Notes under the pieces: generated by a model
What the model was told of the DNA's origin: nothing
Databases searched by the model: none
Seen by the model: only the letters and a program-made list of their open reading frames with translations
DNA from: Azospirillum ramasamyi
GTDB lineage: Bacteria; Pseudomonadota; Alphaproteobacteria; Azospirillales; Azospirillaceae
Assembly: GCF_003233655.1 (NCBI RefSeq)
Contig: NZ_CP029829.1
Coordinates: forward strand, 1,312,978 to 1,376,977
Reading direction: 5' to 3'
DNA: 64,000 nt
Shown here: positions 51,108 to 59,682 of the stretch, in pieces
Layout: each line of letters begins with the position of its first letter
How positions within the stretch are numbered: the first letter of the stretch is position 1
Translations under genes and position numbers: made by a program

Positions 51108-52064
51108 TCAGACCACATCCACCGGAGCAAGGCGGCAGCAGCTGCCGTCCTGTTCCACCTGGATGGTGGCGTGGCCGATGCCGAAGCGGTCCTTCAGCAC
51201 CGACGAGATTTCCAGCAGCAGCGCGTCGTCCTGGTTCTTGCCGGGACGGACGAGATGGGCTGTCAGCGCGGTCTCCGTCGTGCTGATCGGCCAGATGTGC
51301 AGGTCATGCACCGCGGCGACGCCCGGCAGTCCGGCCAGATAGCGCTCCACCCCTGCCCGGTCGATGCCGTCGGGCACCGCATTCATCGCCAGCCGCACCG
51401 AATCGCGCAGCAATCCCCAGGTGCCGGCGATGATCACCAGCGCGATGACGACGCTGGTCATCGGGTCCAGCCAGAGCCAGCCGGTGAAGCGGATGGCCAG
51501 CGCCGACACCACCACGCCGGCGGACACCGCCGCGTCCGCCGCCATGTGCAGGTAGGCGCCGCGCAGGTTGATGTCCTGCTTCTGTCCGCCGAAGAAAAGC
51601 CAGGCGGTCCAGCCGTTGATGACGATGCCGATCACCGCCACCACCATCACCGTGGTCTCGGCCACCGGTTCGGGCTGCACCAGCCGGGTCGCCGCCTCCA
51701 TCAGGATGGCGCCGACGGCGATCAGCAGGATCATCGCGTTCAGCAGCGACGCCAGGATCGAAGCGTTCCCAAAGCCGTACGTATAGCGCCCCCTCGGCAG
51801 CCGCCGTCCCAGCCATACCGCCCCCCAGGCCAGCAGCAACCCCATCACGTCGCTGAGGTTATGCCCGGCATCGGCCAGCAGAGCGGTGGAGTTGGCAAGC
51901 AGGCCATAGACCGCCTCCACCATCACGAAGCCGATGTTCAGCAGCGCACCCAGGGCGAAGGAGCGGTCGTAGCGGGCAGGACCGTGATGATGGCCACCAT
52001 GGTCATGGGTTCCATGGGGATGGGTACCGTGGGTATGGCCGCCGTGGGTGTGTCCATGCGGCAT
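51108..52064 (-). CDS. Cation diffusion facilitator (CzcD/ZitB-like)
   Basis: 318 residues. An N-terminal His-rich tail (HGHTHGGHTHGTHPHGTHDH) precedes six membrane helices. The metal-site residues are in ADAGHNLSDVMGL (helix II) and HMAADAAVSAGV (helix V). It ends in a cytoplasmic domain with HDLHIWPISTTETALTAHLV. It exports Zn2+ or related divalent metals by proton antiport. It is convergent with the phasin gene (18 bp apart) and divergent from the OsmC gene. Confidence 0.93.
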   Translation of the reverse strand: MPHGHTHGGHTHGTHPHGTHDHGGHHHGPARYDRSFALGALLNIGFVMVEAVYGLLANSTALLADAGHNLSDVMGLLLAWGAVWLGRRLPRGRYTYGFGNASILASLLNAMILLIAVGAILMEAATRLVQPEPVAETTVMVVAVIGIVINGWTAWLFFGGQKQDINLRGAYLHMAADAAVSAGVVVSALAIRFTGWLWLDPMTSVVIALVIIAGTWGLLRDSVRLAMNAVPDGIDRAGVERYLAGLPGVAAVHDLHIWPISTTETALTAHLVRPGKNQDDALLLEISSVLKDRFGIGHATIQVEQDGSCCRLAPVDVV

Positions 52065-52231
52065 GATGGAAAGCCTCGTCGGAAGATGCGTTGCGGCCTA
52101 CGCAACCATGGGCCCGCCGCTGCAGGGCGGCAAGACCCGCGCAACGGCTGTCCGCCGCCTCTTGCGCCGATCCGCCGCGGCGCCTAGCTTCGCGCGGTCA
52201 CTGACACCAACCGTGAACGAAGGAATTGGTC

Positions 52232-52651
52232 ATGAAGGCGCGCGTCACCTGGGTGGACGGCAAGATGTTCGTCGGCGAATCCGGCAGCGGCCATGCCGTG
52301 GTGATGGATGGTGCGCCCGAATCCGGCGGCCGCAACGCCGGCATCCGCCCGATGGAAATGCTGCTGATCGGAATGGGCGGCTGCACCTGCTTCGATGTCG
52401 TGATGATCCTGGAAAAGGGCCGCCAGCAGATCACCGATTGCGTCGCCGCAATCGAGGCCGAGCGGGCGGACACCGATCCCAAGGTTTTCACCAAGATTCA
52501 TGTTCATTTCACGGTGACCGGCCGCAAGCTGGATCCGGCCAAGGTGGAGCGCGCCATCGCGCTGTCGGCGGAAAAATACTGCTCCGCCTCCATCATGCTG
52601 GGCCAGACCGCAACCATTACCCACGATTTCGAGGTGGTCGAAGCGCCGTAA
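52232..52651 (+). CDS. OsmC family protein (YhfA-like)
   Basis: 139 residues from ATG 52232 (MKARVTWVDGKMFVG). OsmC/Ohr fold with the two redox cysteines in GGCTCFDVV and KYCSAS, the latter the resolving residue of the YhfA group. The family may reduce organic peroxides, though the YhfA subgroup has no proven substrate. It begins 168 bp from the CDF gene, in the opposite direction. Confidence 0.86.
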   Translation: MKARVTWVDGKMFVGESGSGHAVVMDGAPESGGRNAGIRPMEMLLIGMGGCTCFDVVMILEKGRQQITDCVAAIEAERADTDPKVFTKIHVHFTVTGRKLDPAKVERAIALSAEKYCSASIMLGQTATITHDFEVVEAP

Positions 52652-52748
52652 GGGCGCCTTTCGACGGCCGCCATCGGCTTTTCGGTTGCATCCATACGCA
52701 TGAACGGGGAAGGATCGGACGATAAATCCGTTCCTTTGCGATCAGTGC

Positions 52749-54827
52749 GTGCGCAAACTCGCCATCATCATCCTCGCAACCGCCTTTCCAGTCCTTGCCG
52801 ACGACGGGCGATCCAGCCTGTCCGACTGGGGCGGGGTCGGGCTTTTGCAGATGCCGAATGCGCGGATGGCGCCAGACGGATCGATGAGCGGCGGTTTGAC
52901 GGCGCTCGGCGACCTGCACCGTCACTATGCCATCTCCGCGCAGCCGTTGCCCTGGCTGGAGGTCACGGCGCGCAACAGCGCCTATCCCAGCTATTACGGC
53001 CTCAGCGAACCCGGCCTTGACCTCAAGCTTCGCCTGCGGCGGGAGGACGAACGCGGGCCGGCGCTGGTGGTCGGCGGGCGGGACGTAACCGGGTCCGGGC
53101 TCGACCTGCCGGGCAAGGGGCGCTTTGCCGGCGAGTACGTCGCCCTGTCGCGCCGCTGGTGGGATGTGGACCTTACGGTCGGCATGGGGTGGGGAACGTT
53201 GGGCGAGGCCGGGCATCTGCGCAATCCGCTGCGCTTTCTGGGCGGCCGGTTCCGTCGCGACCGCGATCCCTCGGCCTGGCCGACCAGCCGCGGGCCGCGG
53301 GCATGGTTCAGCGGTGAGCGGGTGGCCCTGTTCGGCGGAGCGGAATGGCACATGCCGGCCGTGGGGCCGCTGGAAGGGCTGAGCCTGAAGCTGGAATCGT
53401 CCGGCGACCGCTTCCGGGCGCAACGGCAGGACGAGCCCGGCTTCGATCCCGGCAGCCGCTACAGCCTCGGCCTGTCCTGGCGTCCGGCCTCCTGGGCAGA
53501 TCTGGGTGCCGCCTATGAGCAGGGGCGGCGCTTGATGCTGCGCCTGTCGATCCGCTTCGATCCGGCTGTGGATGCCGACCGCTCTCACCCCCCTCCCCCC
53601 GTGATCGGGCCGCGGCCATCCGAAGGGGCGGCGCTGTCGGCGGAGGCCATCGCGCTGGTCGCCCGCAGCCGCGGATTGCCCGCCCGGTCGGTCCGCATCG
53701 ACGGCGAGATGGCGACCCTCTGGCTCGACCCGGCCGGCGGCGGGCGGCTGCCGCTGGCCCGCGAGGTGGGGGACGCGGCACGGCTGCTCGCCGATCTCGC
53801 CCCGCCACAGGTGGAGAGGTTGCGCGTGGTCACCGGTGCGGCTGGGATCGAGAGCGCCGCCACGACCCTGCTGCGCCGCGATCTGGAGCGGGCCACCGGT
53901 CATCGCGGCAGTCCCGAGGAGATCTGGCGCACCACCGCCGTAGAGCCGTCCGCCGGCCCGCCGCCGGACTGGCGCCCAAGGCTCGACCTGTCGACGCGGC
54001 TGGTCGCGACCTTCGATCTGGCGGAACTTGGAACCGCACTGGCCCAGCGTACCCACACCGATGTGATGCTGCGCGGCGAGCCGATGCGCGGGCTGGTGCT
54101 GGGCGGCGGCCTGCGCATCGATGCCGGTAGCGAGCTGACGCTTCTCGACACCAACGCCCTGCCGGCCCCCCATCCGGTGCGCAGCGACCTGCCGCGTTAT
54201 GTGGAACGGCCGCTGTCGCTCGACCATGCCTATGCGGCGTGGCTCGCCAGCCCGGTGGACGGGCTGACCACCCGGCTGTCGCTGGGCCAGCTTGAGGAGA
54301 TGTATGGCGGGTTCGGGGCGGAGGCCCTGTACCAGCCGCTGGCCGCCCGCTGGGCCATCGGCCTAGACCTCAATCGGGTCTGGAAGCGGCGGCCGGACAG
54401 TCTGTTCGGCATCGACGACGGCGATGCGCGCGGCACCGGCCACGCCAGCCTCTATTGGGAAGCGCCGGGGGCGGACACCACGACCGCATTGCGGCTAGGG
54501 CGCTATCTGGGCGGCGACTGGGGCGGAACGGTGGAGGTGATGCGGCGCTTCGACGGCGGCATCGGGCTGACCGCCAACGCCACCTGGACCGAGGGGCCGG
54601 ACGGCGGCCAAAGCCGGTTCGGCGGGCGGATGGACTGGGGTCTTGCGCTGGTGGTGCCGATCGGGGCATCGGCCTGGATGCCGGTCGGCGGCACCGTCGA
54701 GACGGCGGTTCGAACACTGGGGCGCGATGCGGGACAGCGCCTGCGGCAGCCGCTGCCGCTCTACGACCAGCGGGTGCCGGGAGGCTATGGCCGCCTCGCC
54801 GGCACATGGTCCCGCCTGTCGAACTGA
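52749..54827 (+). CDS. yjbH: YjbH domain outer-membrane protein
   Basis: 692 residues. A short signal peptide (KLAIIILATAFPVLADDG) leads into the YjbH family core with N-terminal SLSDWGGVGLLQMPNARMAPDGSMS and repeated beta-strand segments such as GVGLL, FSGERVALFGGAEW and TRLSLGQLEEMYGGFGAEAL. In enterobacteria YjbH belongs to an exopolysaccharide locus, where it may form a lipid- or polymer-exporting barrel; the yjbEFG partners are not here. It starts at GTG 52749 with a weak ribosome-binding site, so a nearby start is possible. Confidence 0.75.
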   Translation: MRKLAIIILATAFPVLADDGRSSLSDWGGVGLLQMPNARMAPDGSMSGGLTALGDLHRHYAISAQPLPWLEVTARNSAYPSYYGLSEPGLDLKLRLRREDERGPALVVGGRDVTGSGLDLPGKGRFAGEYVALSRRWWDVDLTVGMGWGTLGEAGHLRNPLRFLGGRFRRDRDPSAWPTSRGPRAWFSGERVALFGGAEWHMPAVGPLEGLSLKLESSGDRFRAQRQDEPGFDPGSRYSLGLSWRPASWADLGAAYEQGRRLMLRLSIRFDPAVDADRSHPPPPVIGPRPSEGAALSAEAIALVARSRGLPARSVRIDGEMATLWLDPAGGGRLPLAREVGDAARLLADLAPPQVERLRVVTGAAGIESAATTLLRRDLERATGHRGSPEEIWRTTAVEPSAGPPPDWRPRLDLSTRLVATFDLAELGTALAQRTHTDVMLRGEPMRGLVLGGGLRIDAGSELTLLDTNALPAPHPVRSDLPRYVERPLSLDHAYAAWLASPVDGLTTRLSLGQLEEMYGGFGAEALYQPLAARWAIGLDLNRVWKRRPDSLFGIDDGDARGTGHASLYWEAPGADTTTALRLGRYLGGDWGGTVEVMRRFDGGIGLTANATWTEGPDGGQSRFGGRMDWGLALVVPIGASAWMPVGGTVETAVRTLGRDAGQRLRQPLPLYDQRVPGGYGRLAGTWSRLSN

Positions 54828-54829
54828 GG

Positions 54830-55219
54830 TCAGCGGGCCGGTGCTCCGGTGCCCTGGGAGGCGGGCCTGATGGTGGAGGCACCAGGATCAAGAACCACGG
54901 TCATCCATTGGCCTTGACGATCCTGCACATTGGCAACGTAGTCGTTGCCGACCTTATGGAAATCACGCACCGTCACAAAGCCGGCGGCGCTGAGTTCGTT
55001 CAGCAGCATGGTCTGCCGCACCGCGATCGAAGGCTGGCCGGAACCGCGGCGCGTGGCGCTTCTGGACGAGGCCCCGCCGGAACTTCCCTTGCCGGTCGAC
55101 ATCGAGGAATCGCTGCCCGTGCTGCCGGAGTAGGTGCTTGAATAGGTATTTTGCGCCATCGCGGCCGGAGCCGCCGCGAGCGTGACGGCGAAGGCCGCCA
55201 GCCAGAGCCTGGTGTTCAT
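54830..55219 (-). CDS. Small periplasmic PepSY-like protein
   Basis: 129 residues from ATG 55219 (MNTRLWLAAFAVTL), with a GGGAGGGAAAG site directly upstream; the longer frame to 55543 is not supported. After the signal peptide (ending near AMAQ) comes a serine/threonine-rich stretch. A C-terminal domain follows (LLNELSAAGFVTVRDFHKVG, then VANVQDRQGQWMTVVLDPGAS), whose strand order resembles PepSY-like domains. The role is unknown. It is convergent with yjbH (2 bp apart). Its ribosome-binding site is complementary to the small-RNA core. Confidence 0.58.
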   Translation of the reverse strand: MNTRLWLAAFAVTLAAAPAAMAQNTYSSTYSGSTGSDSSMSTGKGSSGGASSRSATRRGSGQPSIAVRQTMLLNELSAAGFVTVRDFHKVGNDYVANVQDRQGQWMTVVLDPGASTIRPASQGTGAPAR

Positions 55220-55627
55220 CTTTCCCTCCCTGCGGATGGTCGCCGCGACCGGACCGCGGCGTCGCCGGAGGTCAGGCCGCCGGCCGTCAGGGAAGGAAAC
55301 ACCCGAGGGCGCCGGTTGTTGCGCGGGCTGCTTCGCCCGGTTTTGCGCCGGGTGATGCGCGCACTGTTGCAGATATGCCAGACCTCGATGGTCCGGGCAT
55401 GCGCGGACACTCCGGCCGATAGTGGATCCGGGAACATCATGCCCGCGGCGTTGTTCTGATCTCAGAATGCCGCCGCACCGGCTGTACTTGCCGTCACCTT
55501 GAACCGTCTTCCCGGACAGGAAGACATCGGGGGGCGCCGACAACGGGACGGCGGATGCGCCACGGCTTGTCTCATGCGCGACGCCCGAAGTCCTTTGCGT
55601 TACTTCGGCCTAGCAAGGGAGGGTATG
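55220..55627. other. Divergent intergenic region, PepSY-like and DUF1328 genes
   Basis: About 400 bp holding the promoters of both genes. A GGAAC at 55431 with TGTT at 55452 weakly recalls an EcfG-type promoter, but spacing and match are imperfect. No repeat, RNA or further gene was recognised; frames here overlap divergent leaders only. Confidence 0.4.
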
Positions 55628-55792
55628 ATGCTCTATTGGGCTCTTGTTTTCTTCGTCATCGCGCTGATCGCCGGCGCGCTCGGGTTCGGCGGGATCGCGT
55701 CGGCCAGCTCCGGCATCGCGCAGATCCTGTTCTTCCTGTTCCTGGTGCTGTTCGCCATCAGCCTGATCATGGGTCTGGTCCGGCGACGGTAG
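55628..55792 (+). CDS. DUF1328 small membrane protein
   Basis: 54 residues from ATG 55628, chosen over ATG 55625 because the AGGGAGGG site (55616-55623) then has usable spacing. Two membrane helices ([18 protein letters not shown] and [20 protein letters not shown]) and the [14 protein letters not shown] turn are hallmarks of DUF1328. These tiny proteins are often general-stress-regulated. The function is unknown. The perfect AGGGAGGGT is complementary to the small-RNA cores A and C. Confidence 0.82.
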   Translation: MLYWALVFFVIALIAGALGFGGIASASSGIAQILFFLFLVLFAISLIMGLVRRR

Positions 55793-55975
55793 AGCCGGGG
55801 AAACCGCCGGGGAGTCCCCCGATGACTTTCGTCCCCTACCGGATGGAACCATCGGCGGACCGCCCGGTTGATTGCTGCATCTCCTGAAGCCTCCCGAGGC
55901 TGCACTCCACTCTCTCCCCGCAGAAGTGACGTTAGGACCGGCGCGTCCGCACGGCGCTTCGATTGTCCCCGCCTT

Positions 55976-56010
55976 CGGCGGCGTCTCCCCGGACGCCGCC
56001 GTTTTTTTTT
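55976..56010 (+). terminator. Strong intrinsic terminator, plus strand
   Basis: A perfect 10-bp stem (CGGCGGCGTC at 55976-55985 with 55992-56001) closes a 6-nt loop and is followed by nine T (56002-56010). It stands 184 bp past the DUF1328 stop, so either that transcript has a long tail or an unrecognised RNA ends here. Confidence 0.85.
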
Positions 56011-56043
56011 CGCCTTTGAAGACGGGGACGGCGCCCGGACATG

Positions 56044-56075
56044 AAAACGGGGCGCCCGGCAACCGGACGCCCCGT
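56044..56075 (-). terminator. Intrinsic terminator of the ECF sigma gene, minus strand
   Basis: An 8-bp stem (ACGGGGCG at 56047-56054 with CGCCCCGT at 56068-56075) around an inner C/G-rich loop, then four U on the minus strand (56047-56044). It lies 25 bp past the ECF stop. Confidence 0.65.
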
Positions 56076-56100
56076 GTTTCATGATACTGGCCGTTGCCGA

Positions 56101-56985
56101 TCAGGCGTCGGCGTCCTCCCCGGGATCGCGGCCTTCCATCAGGAGGCGGAGCGCGCGGCGGCCGCGTGACAGGCGCGACTTCACCGTGCCGATCGAAATG
56201 CCGAGGATATCGGCCGCCTCGTTGTAGGAAATCCCTTCCAGGCCGATCAGCAGCACGACCTCCCGCTGTTCGTTCGGCAGCAGGGCGAGCGCGCGGCGCA
56301 GGTCGCGCAGTTCCATCCGCACGAATTGCGACCCCGGTGCCGCGCCGATGGCGGCCTGCGCTTCGGCGTCGATGTCGACCACCGGCTGGCGGCGGCGGAC
56401 GCCGTTGATGTGCAGATTGCGCAGGATGGTGAACAGCCAGGCGCGCAGGTTGGTGCCGGGGCGCCACAGATGCAGGCGGGACAGCGCGCGTTCAAGGCAT
56501 TCCTGGACCAGATCGTCGGCCAGCGTGGCATCGCGCACCATGGCGCGGGCGAAACGGCGCAGACGCGGGATTTCCTCTTCGATCTGCCGGATCACCGCCG
56601 GGTCCGGCGGCGCATTGGGATCGGGACGGAATTCGTCGTCGGCGGACGTGGCGTCGGCTGGGTCGAGGTGGGCCCCGCCAATCCCGGCCTCGTCGATCCT
56701 GGCCGCGTCCATCCCGGCTGCGTCGCTCTTGGCCGCATCGCTTCCGGCTTCGGCCTCGATAGCCTCGGCATGAGCGTTCAAATGGGTCTCCGTCTGAGCC
56801 GCGGCATTCTGCGCGCCATTGGTGGCGGCACGGCCGTTACGGGCATCGGTGGGGTTCAGGTCAGTGTACGTCGGTGCGCGGTCCGAACGGGTCCGGCCGA
56901 CGGCCTCGGCGCCGAAGGCTACAGGCTCGACCGGGGCCGGGCCGCGCATTCGGTGGCTCAAGGTGGTCGCGACGTGGTTCGCCAT
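56101..56985 (-). CDS. ECF-type RNA polymerase sigma factor with long N-terminal extension
   Basis: 294 residues from ATG 56985; longer starts exist in the open frame. Region 2 is RRFARAMVRDATLADDLVQE and RAWLFTILRNLHINGVRRRQ, and region 4 is ALLPNEQREVVLLIGLEGIS followed by the helix-turn-helix YNEAADILGISIGTVKSRLS. The extension of about 115 residues before region 2 is low complexity, with a run of xDAAx pentads (DAAKS, DAAGM, DAARI, DEAGI). The region 2 pattern resembles EcfG-type general stress sigma factors. No NepR or PhyR gene lies beside it, so that identity is tentative. Confidence 0.75.
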   Translation of the reverse strand: MANHVATTLSHRMRGPAPVEPVAFGAEAVGRTRSDRAPTYTDLNPTDARNGRAATNGAQNAAAQTETHLNAHAEAIEAEAGSDAAKSDAAGMDAARIDEAGIGGAHLDPADATSADDEFRPDPNAPPDPAVIRQIEEEIPRLRRFARAMVRDATLADDLVQECLERALSRLHLWRPGTNLRAWLFTILRNLHINGVRRRQPVVDIDAEAQAAIGAAPGSQFVRMELRDLRRALALLPNEQREVVLLIGLEGISYNEAADILGISIGTVKSRLSRGRRALRLLMEGRDPGEDADA

Positions 56986-57557
56986 CGGTGAAACGATGCC
57001 TCCTTCAATGCCGTTCGCCACAGCCGCACCGACCACTTTCGCGGTTCTTCCGGCACTGCCGGGGCCTTCGGCGCAACGGCCCCGGACGAGGTTTGCTTGC
57101 ATCGTCCGGGGCCGCCGAATTTGCAACCGATTATCTGGCCCGATCCCTACGTAATGAGCGCACAAAGGGGCTGCCAGTTGGGAAAAAGGCTAGTGGGTCA
57201 TACAATCGGGCCAGATTACCCCTAGAGTACCCCGTGTATCCCAGGATGATCACCGTTCGGGCGTTGGATAAAAATTTGGTCTTTCGTTATCTCTCCAACA
57301 CGATTGGAGGACGCATGACCAACATGAAAATAAAAAGACCGATCGAAACACCTCGATCGGCCTATGGATTTTTTATTGGCGGCGCCACATCAAGCGGTTT
57401 TGGTGACTTAGTGACAGGCAGCCGGCCTTCCGTTTCGAATTATGCCGCCAACTCTGCCGATCGGTGCAGCAGACGCGGCGGTGTCCTCCCTGTGAGTTCT
57501 GACATCGATCTTTCGATTGTCTCGAACGGCTTCAATAAAATCATACAGGGGGGCCCG
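56986..57557. other. Leader region of the lytic transglycosylase
   Basis: About 570 bp between divergent genes, including the ECF promoter side. From about 57200 the composition turns AT-rich. A hairpin pairs CTCCAA (57293-57298) with TTGGAG (57304-57309), covering a perfect GGAGG that precedes ATG 57315. A second hairpin CCGATCGA/TCGATCGG (57339-57360) follows, then a T run at 57369-57374. Frame from 57315 is in phase with the transglycosylase, so a longer protein is possible. Confidence 0.45.
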
Positions 57558-58580
57558 GTGGAACACCACACGAACCTTTGCGGTACGCCGTCCGCGCTTC
57601 GTGCATCCGCAACCCATCGGCGCACCCGCCGGCAGTTCTCCAGCCGTGCGCGCATCGCTGCGCTGGCCGCCGCCCTGATGCTTCCCGGCCTGCTGGCTGC
57701 CGTTCCCGCCCAGGCCAACGTCGCGGAGAGGACCGTCGTGGCGCTGGAAGCGCTCGCCAACAAAGGCAGCGTCCGGGCCCAATATGAACTGGCGCAGCAT
57801 TACGAACGGGGCAACGGGGTCAAGAGCGACGCACGGTTGGCATTATCGCTCTATTGCCGCGCGGCCCGTCAGGATTATGCCGATGCGGCACTGATGGCCG
57901 GGCGTATGCACATGGCCGGCGTGGGCGGCGTCAGCAAGAATGCCGAGCTTGGCCGCGCCTGGTTGCGGAAGGCCGCCGCATTGGGCAGCGAACAGGCGGA
58001 ACGGCTGGTCGGCAGCGTCAGCGGCAACGTGAAGACTCCGGACCGCTGCGAACCGCCCAACCTGCGCTGGGGCATCATCCGAAAGCCGCCCGCCGAAATC
58101 CGCGCCATGGTGCAGAAGATGGCACCCACCTACGGCCTCGACCCCGATCTCGTTCTGGCGATCATCGCGGTGGAGTCCGGCTATCGCGTCGACGTGGTGT
58201 CGCACAAGAACGCCCAGGGGCTGATGCAGCTGATCCCGGAGACGGCGGAACGCTTCGGCGTCACCAACCCGTTCGACGCGGAACAGAACCTGCGCGGCGG
58301 CATGAAGTACCTGCGCTGGCTGCTGGCCTATTTCGACGGCAACGTGACCCATGCTCTGGCCGGCTACAATGCCGGAGAGGGGGCGGTCCTGCAGCACAAG
58401 GGCATCCCGCCCTACCGCGAGACACAGGATTACGTCGTCAAGATCCGCAGCATCTACGCGCAGAGCTATCACCCCTTCAACCGCGGAATCGTGCAGTCCG
58501 CCGGACTGGAAAGCACCGCGCGAGAGGAGGTTGCGGAGCTGTCCCTTTCGACCAGGGCGCGCAGCGGCGGAAAGCGCTGA
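57558..58580 (+). CDS. Sel1-repeat lytic transglycosylase
   Basis: 340 residues from GTG 57558, which gives an N-terminal region and a signal-like helix (AALAAALMLPGLLAAVPAQA) about 40 residues in. The ATG at 57315 would add 81 residues before that helix. Sel1-like repeats fill about 60-140 (QYELAQHYERGNGVKSDARL, AGRMHMAGVGGVSKNAELGR). The SLT domain follows with the catalytic Glu in LAIIAVESGYRVDVVS and the family motif AQGLMQLIPETAERFGV. It cleaves peptidoglycan in the periplasm. The gene is not close to secretion genes. Confidence 0.82.
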   Translation: MEHHTNLCGTPSALRASATHRRTRRQFSSRARIAALAAALMLPGLLAAVPAQANVAERTVVALEALANKGSVRAQYELAQHYERGNGVKSDARLALSLYCRAARQDYADAALMAGRMHMAGVGGVSKNAELGRAWLRKAAALGSEQAERLVGSVSGNVKTPDRCEPPNLRWGIIRKPPAEIRAMVQKMAPTYGLDPDLVLAIIAVESGYRVDVVSHKNAQGLMQLIPETAERFGVTNPFDAEQNLRGGMKYLRWLLAYFDGNVTHALAGYNAGEGAVLQHKGIPPYRETQDYVVKIRSIYAQSYHPFNRGIVQSAGLESTAREEVAELSLSTRARSGGKR

Positions 58581-58784
58581 GAACGCCAGATTGCGACTCG
58601 GAAAAATGCGACTCGGGCGACTCGGGAGGCCTTTGGTTAACGCTTTGGTTATAAAGTGATGATTACCCTCGGGGAACGACGGATTTCGCTGGCGTTGATG
58701 TCCTGGACAAGGATGCCTTCCCGCGTCACCCGCCAGCGTCTCACCCGCAACGTTTCATTCGAACGTTTCCCGAGGACCTGCCCG

Positions 58785-59120
58785 ATGCCCATGGCCGCCG
58801 ACGTCGACACCATCGAACGCACCTCCATCGTCGCCTACACGCTGCTGAACGAACTCCATGAAGTCCTGGCCCTGCCCAAGGCTCCGGACGACGTCACGCT
58901 GGGCATTCTGATGGGTATGGCCATGTTCCTCGACGACAAGGTCGGCCCGATGCGCGCCAAGCGCCTGATGAGCGAGGCGCCCTCCATCGTGCTGAAGACG
59001 GATGCCCACGTCACCGCCGACCAGACCCAACGCATCCTGCCGGTCCTGCGCGCCTTCGGCGACCACCTGAAGGAACTGCGCATGAAGGCCGAGCGTCCGG
59101 TGAGCGGCACCGTCGGCTGA
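58785..59120 (+). CDS. Hypothetical small helical protein
   Basis: 111 residues from ATG 58785 (MPMAADVDTIERTS), with a GAGGA about 9 bp upstream; the open frame begins earlier. It is helical (LLNELHEVLALPKAPDDVTL, MFLDDKVGPMRAKRLM) with no membrane segment or known motif. Family unknown. It is followed by palindromic repeats at 59137 and 59230. Confidence 0.5.
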   Translation: MPMAADVDTIERTSIVAYTLLNELHEVLALPKAPDDVTLGILMGMAMFLDDKVGPMRAKRLMSEAPSIVLKTDAHVTADQTQRILPVLRAFGDHLKELRMKAERPVSGTVG

Positions 59121-59136
59121 CCGCCCGCCGCGGTCC

Positions 59137-59158
59137 AAAGCGAATTTGCATTCGCTTT
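59137..59158. repeat. Palindromic repeat, copy 1
   Basis: A 9-bp stem (AAAGCGAAT with ATTCGCTTT, loop TTGC) preceded by CGCGGTCC. The block CGCGGTCCAAAGCG recurs at copy 2 (from 59220), so these look like a dispersed REP-like element or paired transcript ends. Confidence 0.6.
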
Positions 59159-59229
59159 AGGTTGATATGACCTCATTCGCCGGTCAGGCGTCGGCCGCAT
59201 GAGCGGCCGGGTCCGCCGTCGCGGTCCAA

Positions 59230-59247
59230 AGCGGATTGCAATCCGCT
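59230..59247. repeat. Palindromic repeat, copy 2
   Basis: A perfect 18-bp palindrome AGCGGATTGCAATCCGCT, preceded by the same CGCGGTCCAA as copy 1. It lies 123 bp before the small membrane protein gene. Confidence 0.6.
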
Positions 59248-59370
59248 CTAATGAATTTTGCCCGATGGGCCCGCACCGGACACGGTGCCGGGTCCGTCGG
59301 CGTTTATGCCGCGGTCACGGATTGTCGGGCAGCTTGACCAATCGGTGGAATCGGCGGAAGCTTGCCGCCC

Positions 59371-59682
59371 ATGGACTGGTTCACCGGGATCAGCATCGTC
59401 GCCATTGCGGCCGGCGTGACCATCAGCCTTGTCGTGCTGGTGGCCGTCGGATCGATCCGCCGCAGCCTGAACGAGGCGTCGGCGCGCCAGTCCCAGCAAA
59501 TCCGCAAGCTGACGGAGACGGTGGCGACGCTGTCTGCGCAGAATCAGGCGGCGCAGACCCGCATCCAGCAACTGACCGACGCCAACCGCAAGATGTCCGA
59601 CGAGCTGACGGCTCTCGGCGAGCGGCTGAGCGATGCCGACACGGTCCAGCGCGTGGCCGGCACGGCGAGGCTTCTTCATTGA
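59371..59682 (+). CDS. Small membrane-anchored coiled-coil protein
   Basis: 103 residues from ATG 59371 (TTG 59362 is the alternative). One helix (GISIVAIAAGVTISLVVLVA) is followed by a long coiled coil (NEASARQSQQIRKLTETVAT, QNQAAQTRIQQLTDANRKMS). No family is recognised. Its stop overlaps the next start (TTGA), so the methyltransferase is probably translated by coupling. Confidence 0.55.
   Translation: MDWFTGISIVAIAAGVTISLVVLVAVGSIRRSLNEASARQSQQIRKLTETVATLSAQNQAAQTRIQQLTDANRKMSDELTALGERLSDADTVQRVAGTARLLH

Noticed and set aside
55431..55455. EcfG-type promoter before DUF1328
   Set aside because: GGAAC is present but the -10 is TGTT, not CGTT, and it lies about 170 bp from the start codon; too weak to list as a site.
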